Shown piece after piece: positions 55,868 through 64,000 of a DNA stretch of 64,000 nt (its first letter is position 1; every line of letters starts with the position of its first letter). The notes beneath the pieces were generated by a model. That model saw only the letters and a program-made list of their open reading frames with translations. It was not told where the DNA came from and made no database searches. A program made the translations under genes and the position numbers. The DNA is from Cyathus striatus (Eukaryota > Basidiomycota > Agaricomycetes > Agaricales > Nidulariaceae), in the NCBI GenBank assembly GCA_025738555.1, contig JAOVFP010000003.1:3038001-3102000 (forward strand), given 5' to 3'.

Positions 55868-58111
55868 AGCTTTTAATTTGATTGATCACTTCTGGTAAGC
55901 TACAGGATAATGAACTGTTTAGTGAGCAGGGGTTTTATTGAGTGCATTTGGAATTATAATTGGCATGCAAGATCATTAAATTAATAAGTTTGGGATCAAT
56001 TCCAGTTCAATGAGAAATCATTAGAAATCATTAGAGTGAAATCAATGACAATTAAAAAAGAAATAAATGAGAAATAAATGTGCAATCAATGAGAAATCAA
56101 TCAAAAATCAATCAAAAATCAATGAATAACTCGAAATTGTTAGGTACCCAACTACAGGATATACTAAATAATAGGGTGGTTAACTACATACATACACTTA
56201 CTTTATCTACTAGACTAGGCCTGCGCATGGGTCGATCCACTGCAATCCGGTATCCGAATTATGGCTATCTGCTGGATATGGATACGGATCAACGATTAAT
56301 ACGGATTTTGCTTGCCATCTGTACTCATCCATACTAGCAGTTACTGCTGCTGATCTAGATCCTAGTCAATCTAGCATAAAATGTGAATTTTCTGCTCCAG
56401 TATCTACATTTCAAAAATAAAATGTGTGTGCTACATTATGTATCTATTTTGTATTATATCAGACTTTGAATCAGAATTTTTAACACCATCTTTGATATGC
56501 TATGAATATTTTCATGACTATTTTGTTAACCAGAACCTGGTCAGCGCATACTTAGTACTTAGGACCCTGGCAGGGTCTCAGTCTCATTGTCATTGTATAA
56601 TGTTTTCCTTCAGCTTTGGTGCGGATTCCTATTTACATTTAGTTATGTGCATTATTTTGTCTGTAATTTGGGTGAATTTATTTACACATATGTGCTCTAT
56701 TGCTATTTACTGCTACTGTACTGGAAACTAGCATTTCTCAGTGCTAGACATAATCTCATTATTAAATTTGAATATTATGTTACTATGATAGTTAAATACA
56801 AATATATATTAGAAAAATGAGCAGAGAGTGATTGTGGAAGTGGCAAGATGAAGATTGTTCAGGTTCCAGGTATGTGAGGTTCCATACAGCTGACAGTAGA
56901 TGGATGCCCTGGATGAGCCAAAAATATCCGGACACCCATGGGAAATTATCCAGACCCATCCGTTGATGCCTAAATTCAGATAATATCCGTGGGTATTCGG
57001 ATACCGGCCATCCATGTGCAGCCCTATACTAGACCATGAGTCCTTTTCTAACAAGTCAACTTTTCTCTATATTACACATACCTGGAGAGCAAAATCAATG
57101 TTGAAATCAATCATTTATACTTAGTTCAAATCACATTTCAAAGTGAAATCATTGCTGAAATAAATGATAGTTCAATAGAAAGTCAATGGGAAATAAATGT
57201 GAAAATCAATGCTATTTCAATACTTGTCTTATATTTATTTTCATCATACATAAATGCACATATTATGTAAAAAGTATTATATTAGTAATAATGCTACAGC
57301 TTAGAAAATATGATTACATGATTTCATCATTCTAGCATTTTTGACACTAGTACACCTCTGTGAAGGCTGTAGAATAGAATGAAATAATATATTGATCTTA
57401 TTCTTTATTTTGCATTTATTACCAATTTGATTTCCCTGTAATATAATATTGATTTTAGTATTTGTTTTGCATTTATTATCAATCTGTTTCTCATTGATTT
57501 CCCTGTGATATAACATGGATTTTAGTATTTATTTCGCATTTATTACCCATTGATTTCCCATTGATTTCCCACTGATTTCCATTACTTTCCCATTGATTTC
57601 CCTATGTAATAACATTGATTTTAGCATTGATTTCAGCAATGATTTCACTTTGAAATGTGATTTGAACTAAGTATAAATGATTGATTTCAACATTGATTTT
57701 GCTCTCCAGGTATGTGTAATATAGAGAAAAGTTGACTTGTTAGAAAAGGACTCATGGTCTAGTAGATAAAGTAAGTGTATGTATGTAGTTAACCACCCTA
57801 TTATTTAGTATATCCTGTAGTTGGGTACCTAACAATTTCGAGTTATTCATTGATTTTTGATTGATTTTTGATTGATTTCTCATTGATTGCACATTTATTT
57901 CTCATTTATTTCTTTTTTAATTGTCATTGATTTCACTCTAATGATTTCTAATGATTTCTCATTGAACTGGAATTGATCCCAAACTTATTAATTTAATGAT
58001 CTTGCATGCCAATTATAATTCCAAATGCACTCAATAAAACCCCTGCTCACTAAACAGTTCATTATCCTGCAGCTTACTGGAAGTGATCAATCAAATTGAA
58101 AGCCATGACTC
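55868..58111. mobile_element. Foldback-type element with about 480-bp arms inside the Plavaka gene
   Basis: The left arm is 55868-56215 plus 57035-57165; the right arm is 57633-58111. They are near-identical complements once the 811-bp insertion at 56216-57026 is removed. The loop (57.17-57.63 kb) repeats TTGATTTCCCATTGATTTCC-like words. The arms extend into sequence that also reads as transposase coding DNA on the left (LPEVINQIKS), so the inverted duplication seems to have copied a few tens of bases of its host gene. I could not define a TSD. Confidence 0.75.
56216..57026. mobile_element. hAT-like non-autonomous element, 811 bp
   Basis: Ends TAGGCCTGCGCATGG and the complement of TAGGGCTGCACATGG, with inner inverted CCGGTATCCGAAT. 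The perfect 8-bp TSD TACTAGAC is at 56208-56215 and 57027-57034. TAGGGCTG-type ends and an 8-bp TSD are typical of hAT elements. It keeps CpGs near its ends, so it is young relative to its surroundings. Confidence 0.87.
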
Positions 58112-59837
58112 TGTCAATCTCACTGAATTGTTCCAAATTTGGATGTATTTACTAGTTGAGCATTGAACTCCACTAGCTAGAGACTTCACAAAGTTGATGG
58201 TTGGTTCTTCACAGGTAGGACAAGCTGCTTCTCCATTTACATCACAATTCAGAACTACTATAATCCTGTGATTTTCCATTAGTAAAATGAATAAAACACA
58301 TAATTAAATTGATATACTGCTCTTCATAATCAAGTGAGTGTATTAATATGGATGGGAATAGTTGCCTATTTATTTCATCCCCACATTTGAACCATTCTCC
58401 AGTAGTAGCCAACTCAGCAAGTGATTCAAGCACATGAGACATAGCTTTATGCCAAACAGTCCAGTGGTGATTAGCTCAGGAATGTTTACCAGAATGCTCA
58501 ATGGTCTTGTTAACCTTCAGATTTCAGTAAAACTGAATATTAATATTCAAAAGAATGATACATATAATTGGAAGCCATCCAATGATACAGCCACTGCAAA
58601 TTTATTCATATTTCTAATCCAAGAAGGAAGATTTAGAATTCTAGCAATAACTGGATAGCTTTTGCAGCCTCTGAAGTTTGACACTTGTCCCTTGTCACTC
58701 CAAAGCAACAAGCAAATTGGAACACTATTTTTTGGAAGCTCACTCTGAGTCAATGACTGAGTGAAAGCTATAAAATATTGTATTAGTACTTGCCCGTAGC
58801 CTCCAAAACTTATCACCAGTCCATGGTTCATTTCAGAAGTGAGCTTTCTTGTTTCCAATTACATGATATTGCTGTTCTGCATACCAAACAATTTTTTGCA
58901 ATGTGATTGGATCAGAAATAACTTCTTTTACCCAATCCCAAATAGGTCTACAAAGGACCTCATGATGATAATCTTTATTTCTATATGGAACAGTGAATCT
59001 GATAGTATCAAACTGATCTTTCCAGGTCAGCTTTACTGTATGATAATATAAGGAAAATAAGTTATACCCCAAGAAAAACTGATGCTGCTGATTCAATAAT
59101 CTGGTTCATCTCAGCAGCAGAAGAAAATGACACATTATTGGTGGGCTCCAGTTGCATTTTTATAAAACCTAGCCATTCTTGACTGATTTTGTTGCTAAAG
59201 TTGAGCCTTACACACTTCTCTGCAAACTCAAGATCTTGTACAGTCCAAAATGGATGCCATGGCTTTGACTCACTATGCAACTCTTCCATAACACCTCCTT
59301 GTGTGGTTGTAGAGGAGTTGAACATAGCATCATATTCCTCAATTGGTATATGAATTGGCTCCTTTTGACTATGAGGGTGATACCCTATCTCAATAAACTC
59401 TTGTGTCTCATCTAAATTTATAAATTAGCTGCCAGAATCAGTAGTATTTGAGTTAATAAAATGAATCATTTACCACTTTTCAGTGATTCTAAATTATTTT
59501 CATATTGATTGTCAGTGTCAACATCCATAAACTCACTGTTTGCAGCATTCAAATCTGTAAAACATATCTGTAAGCCTTTGTAATTTGAACAAGTAGTCTC
59601 CTAATAACTGAGATCATGAATAGCATTCAAATTTGAAGTTGTAGAGTCCACATCCATATCACTAATGGCAGAAATTCGATTTTCTGTGGCTTCCACATGT
59701 TGATGCAGCTGGTTACTGTGTAGCCAAGCACATGCTGTAAGGTGGTTGTGCAAGCCAACTGATTTGAAATAATGGTAACAAAAGTGACATTCACTATCAC
59801 CAGTAGTTTTGGTGCACTTTCCTGTTTTGCAGGGCAT

Positions 59838-60249
59838 TGATCAATGAAGATGAAAACAGAGTGTCAACTGCAAGCCTCTGAGAAATTGAAGTTAAATCAA
59901 TGGTCCATCATAAGCAGAGTGTTCATTGATGGCTAACAAAAAAAGTACACCACAAATTAATACATCTGAAAACTTGCTGAGGGTGACAATACATGTTATT
60001 ACAATGAGTTAATAATATTTTATTGATATTAGAAATCAGGCTTGAGATTATAGAAGTTGTAAAATATGTTGTGTTGTACTCTACTATCACATGAAGCCTT
60101 GGCAGAATAGGTTGCATCTTAAATGCTCTTGTGTCTGCATCACAATTGCTTTGCTTATGCCTTACAACAACCCTAACATGCATGATGATGGCAATAAAGG
60201 CTTAAGATCTTATAAGATGTTTTTTGTTTTCATGACATACCTACTTGAT
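59838..60249. other. CpG-poor, no gene supported
   Basis: Upstream region of the Plavaka reading frame; no motif that I can support. Confidence 0.35.
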
Positions 60250-60273
60250 TTATTTCCACTACCTTTTAAGGTA

Positions 60274-61869
60274 CAGTGGCATCCAAATGTATTGCACAAC
60301 AAATGCAAACAATAGATAATGGCTTCATAAAACAGCAAAACACAATGTATGTACATGAAATAAAGATCATATTGTAGCTAGATATATATATTATGTGTAG
60401 CATATATGTATTAGTTCATAGGAAAATAAATGGAAGCTAAATATCAAATGTATTGAGAAAACCACTGTGCAATACTTATGGACACCCCCTATACAGTAGA
60501 CAGATTAGCATATATTTCCATACAGATTGAATAAAAACTCACAGCCTGCTAGTACTTTGCATTACCACCCCAGGCCTTCAATAATGCCTCAATACAACAA
60601 GGCATACTGTCATATAAATCTCACAATTGCTCCATGGGAATATTATACCATTCTTCCTGAAGAGCCTCCCAGAACTCCTCTTGGTTGCAAGGGAGAGGGT
60701 CATGAGCATGAATAAGATGATCTATCTGCCCATACATGTTCTATGATGTTTATATCAGGGCTAGAAGGTGGCCAAGGGAGGTGTTGAATGCATTTCTTGG
60801 TAAACCACTCTTCTGCCATGCAGGAATGGTGCTTTGGATCATTATCTTGCTGGAAAATATAGCTGCCAGTTTTTGTAAATGATATTTTTAGATCCTTGGC
60901 AGTCTTGGTAAGTGATGTATTCAAGATCCTGACATATTTGGCACCATCCATGATGCCATCAATACAATGAAGTTCTCCCACGCCCCCAGAAGTCACCACT
61001 CCACATACCATGATGTTCCCACCCCCATGTTTGATGTTTTTTTTAGTAAATTGTGGGTCTAGAGCCTGTCCAGGCCTAAACCATGCATACTGCCAGCCAT
61101 CAGACTTAAACAGCATGAATTTGGACTCATCTGAAAATCCAACATAATCTCAATCCTCCTGAGTCCATGCTGCATGCTCCTTGGCCCAGAGGTGCCACTT
61201 CCTCTAAATGGTTGCAGAAATGTAGGGTCTAGACTTATGAACACAGCATACAAGTCCAAGGTCCTGGAGAGTGTGTGCCATAGTTTGGCAAGACACATTA
61301 GGAAAGTCATGTTTTACCAGTTCTGTAGCATTAGATGCCTTTGTTTCAGCAAGTTTCCAGCCTGCCAATTGAATGTCTCTCTCTCCAAGCTTTCAGGGGT
61401 GACCAAGCTTAGGTCAATGATAGTAAATATCACCTGAAGCATTGTACCACTCCATTATATGAAGCACTGTTGTCCTGTGTACCCCAAGCTGACTAGCAAC
61501 ATCTTGATCACACTGTCCCAAATCCTTTAATTGAACAACTCAAGTGACTTTGCTGGGAGATGCATAGACCATAGCTAGTAGAAGATGATGTAGAAAGTTC
61601 AGGGGTGAATGCTACAGTACTCATGGAATAAATGTCCTTTTATTTCAGAAGATCTCTCTGCTCAGAAGTAATGCACAGTAAATTTTGAAGTAAAACATAA
61701 ATATTGTACTAAGGAGACATTAATTACACTACTATGCAACAGGAATGAATAACAAACATCCTACACTACACAATGTACATGGTTTGAAGCAAGGATATTG
61801 CATTGCAGTGAAATGTGTCATGCATTAATGAATCACATGATGTGCATGCAATACTTTTGGATGCCACTG
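60274..61869 (-). mobile_element. Tc1/mariner element, dead, 1,596 bp
   Basis: Inverted ends start CAGTGGCATCCAAA and match for about 23 bp with one difference. TA lies on both sides (60272-60273 and 61870-61871). Full length for Tc1 (about 1.6 kb). It inserted into a family X repeat, whose CTACCTTTTAAGG and GTTGGGTTAT halves now lie on either side. Confidence 0.9.
60560..61590 (-). pseudogene. Tc1-type DD34E transposase, multiple stops
   Basis: On the minus strand the parts read CDQDVASQLGVH (helix-turn-helix region), HDFPNVSCQTMAHTLQDLGL, FSDESKFMLFKSDGWQYAW, KHGGGNIMVCG, SYIFQQDNDPKH and SPDINIIEHVWA. The three catalytic acids are recognisable: Asp in SDES, Asp in QQDND and Glu in NIIEH. 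Frame breaks and stops occur, for example near 61140-61210, before 60700 and through the C-terminus. The expected VWG is VCG. The enzyme would have cut and pasted the element at TA sites; it is inactive here. Confidence 0.85.
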
Positions 61870-61871
61870 TA

Positions 61872-64000
61872 GTTGGGTTATGGGATGTTTGGATTCTCTA
61901 GGAAGGCAATTTGTGGATCGGTGTCTGGGATCTCACTATCTGGCCCACTGATTGGCAAATAGCTTTTGAATGCCATTTTGTGACTGATTACTGTACACTC
62001 TCTCATGTAATCAATGGCATGTGACATTGTAACATTATCTTACTTTTCCATAGCCTGCACCCTCTCCCTCACTAATTACTGCCACCAGCTCAGTCTAACT
62101 CTCCTGACTGCTTTAGGATTGTTGCCAGTGACTGGCAAATCCCTGATTCTCAGATGAATCCAAAACTTTATGTAGCTCAACATCCAAAGTTCATTGCTCT
62201 GTTAGCCTTCTTCTCCCAGCTGGTTTTTGCTGTCCTCAACCCCCCATCATTTCCACTGGCTCCATACTGGCTTTTGTCTCCAATGCTTATGGCAGACTTT
62301 CCTGTTGAACATGGTTGAATTGATAATGTTGTCAGTCCACTGCCAGTAATAACCATTTCCCCTGTCTCCTCTTGTTATGTATGTTTCAAAATTTCTAATC
62401 ATGCCTATAGAACTCACATTATGCCTCACCACTCACAGCTGAATCCATAATGATCCAGTATTTGGCTTGTTCTGTTCCACCTCTGCTACTTATATCACTC
62501 AAACTTCCTGTTCTTTACCCCTGCCCACTGTAATGGCTGGGTGTCAGACTGGTGGCCATTCCTAGAATAGAATGTTTGATGCACTCAAAACATATGCAGG
62601 TCAGTAACTCACATATGTTGTTCCCTTTCCTTTGTTACTTACCTCTGAAATAAATACATGATGTATTCTCATTCTTCTCAGATCTCTGACATTCCCCTAG
62701 ACTCCTTTGACATATCACAAACACCCCATGACTTGACAGGGTGATAATAACAAAGGGTAAATGTCTCACACTCTTTATTTAGTAGCACTATACATACTGT
62801 AGTAGAATTTATATTTAAGTAGTTGGATTTGTATGTAGATACCTTAGTTCTTGAATTGAGACTTATCCATACTCTTACCTCTTCCTTAAGTTTTCAAGAC
62901 ATGAACTTTGTGTTTTACCATCATTTTTTGACTTTATGGTTGACTTACATCAGTGTTTTCACCTGCCTTCTCTCAACCTTCTTCCATGGTACCACCTCCC
63001 AACCTCTCCTGAAAACAAGTCCCCTTCACTAACCACCCCCACCATCTCAACACCAGCAGCACAGTTTCATCAATGCCACACATTATGTCAAATGTTCAAA
63101 ACCTTATCCAACATCCCTCCTCTTCAGCCTCCTTTCATCTCCATTGTGTATCTACTTCAATGATACTGGTCTTGACTCTGAACTTATTAATATCTTGTCA
63201 GCTATCAAGTATTGTGTCCACAACATTATATAGCTATAATATAATTAGGGCCAGAACCTGTACATGTACTCAATCATTTTCTGTATTAACAAATATAAAA
63301 CTGAATGCCCAAAATTCCAGATCCTTGATCTCTTTCAGATTTTTGAATTGTTCACTCTTTTTAAATTATTCCCCACCTTTCTGCTTTTCATTATCAGCTC
63401 TCCTGCAACACCCTTGCTATTCTCACCAGCTATTCTCATCTAACTATTTTCACATCATGAGTATCCAGCCTTTATTGTATGATTCTTATGTTTTGTGTTT
63501 CACATTAATTGATCTAATTATTTGTTAGGACTGAACTTGTTCAGGATGAGAACCAACCTGTGGCTAGCCACACCCACAACTGTCTTTTGGGCCCATATTC
63601 TGACACTCATCAACCAGGCTCTTACACTTTGAATGAAGTATATTTACTTTATTATAATACTGTCTACAGTGACATACTAATATCTTGTCTCAGCAAAGAT
63701 CCTTGTTAGGCAATCTTAATAAACTATCACTTTTGTTTACATCTATAAATTATTTGAAATATGTATTGAATAATCATGGCATTGCCACCAATGACTCTAA
63801 CTTTGCAATGGTGACTGATCTCTTGATTCAATTATTCTTAGAAGCATTGATCAACAACCTGGGAACATGATAAACATGTAATTTGTCCAAAACTTGTCAA
63901 TCAACTGGTGTGTTAACCTCTTCTCATAGGGAGCCAATGTTTAATTGGTGTATTATCCATTCTCCCTCAAGATTCTTGCAATCACCTCCCCCATCTTCAC
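61872..64000. other. CpG-poor transposon debris, no gene supported
   Basis: Starts with the other half of the family X repeat (to about 61.92 kb). Beyond it are C/T-rich and AT-rich tracts. The 61-codon frame at 63685 (RSLLGNLNKLSLLFTSINYL) is not recognisable. I see no RNA gene or complete element before the window end. Confidence 0.4.

Larger units (their letters stand above)
54850..59837 (-). pseudogene. Plavaka-type transposase, interrupted and decayed
   Basis: Read on the minus strand from 59837: a zinc-finger-like N-terminus (CHFCYHYFKSVGLHNHLTAC), then HPFWTVQDLEFAEKCVRLNF, AASVFLGV, CRPIWDWVKEVISDP, ICLLLWSDKGQVSNF, GCKSYPVIARILNLP, TTGEWFKCGDEINRQLFPSIL, HSLDYEEQ and ACPTCEEP. After a 2.2-kb insertion the product resumes with LPEVINQIKS, LTAEEREKTYKPLWLVHLK, LPSFPNVLSMDFADGSKY and WTWNIPKVHAFFAHMFDDIEEKG. 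These blocks are in the order of Plavaka transposases, a basidiomycete group related to CACTA elements. Introns, stops, frame shifts and the foldback insertion make it inactive. Element termini were not found. Confidence 0.75.

Overview
The window is nuclear DNA of a filamentous basidiomycete, most likely a mushroom-forming Agaricomycete. The evidence is the gene content: short spliceosomal introns (about 45-60 nt), three FunK1 fungal-type kinases, an NLR-like NB-ARC/TPR gene, a KDZ transposase with CxC5/CxC6-like cysteine clusters, a Plavaka transposase and a RecQ-like helicase fragment. I see no rRNA, no functional tRNA gene and no CRISPR. All family names come from reading translations, not from a search.

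The left part (1-29.6 kb) has ordinary CpG content and holds the host-type genes. A 19-exon ArAE/BRE4-type membrane protein gene (7082-11421) has a decayed partial copy upstream (about 1505-4724). That copy is split by a 1,669-bp gag-only Copia-type element (1957-3625) with 195-bp LTRs and a 5-bp target-site duplication (TSD). Oxidosqualene-cyclase gene fragments lie between the two copies. Two related TA-flanked MITEs (11.5-12.8 kb) each carry a tRNA-like A-box/B-box module. Three FunK1 kinase genes follow (14.5-22.1 kb; +, -, +) with conserved intron positions. Next come a Mutator-like element with long TIRs, a 9-bp TSD and a captured, broken helicase (23444-25126), and a second TIR element (26290-27619).

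The right part (29.6-64 kb) is AT-rich and strongly CpG-poor. It opens with an NLR-like gene carrying 18 near-identical 42-residue TPR repeats (29703-33575). Immediately after it is a 12.1-kb KDZ transposon (33791-45915) with an 8-bp TSD, a transposase gene and an acidic/lysine-rich cargo pseudogene. The cargo gene is broken by a smaller element built of about 12-bp repeats (36944-41154), which itself contains a second copy of the same family in opposite orientation (38168-40342). A fourth relative sits at 52855-53794. All four share 19-nt terminal motifs and 8-bp TSDs, and the three families have different internal 12-bp arrays. This is the most interesting structure in the window.

The remainder is nested transposon debris: a long-TIR element with a DUF6698-like relic (48.9-52.5 kb), a minus-strand Plavaka transposase pseudogene (54.9-59.8 kb) split by a foldback element that is itself split by a hAT-like insertion, and a dead Tc1/mariner element (60274-61869). 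The layering gives a relative order of insertions, and CpG content agrees with it: younger inserts keep CpGs that their hosts have lost.
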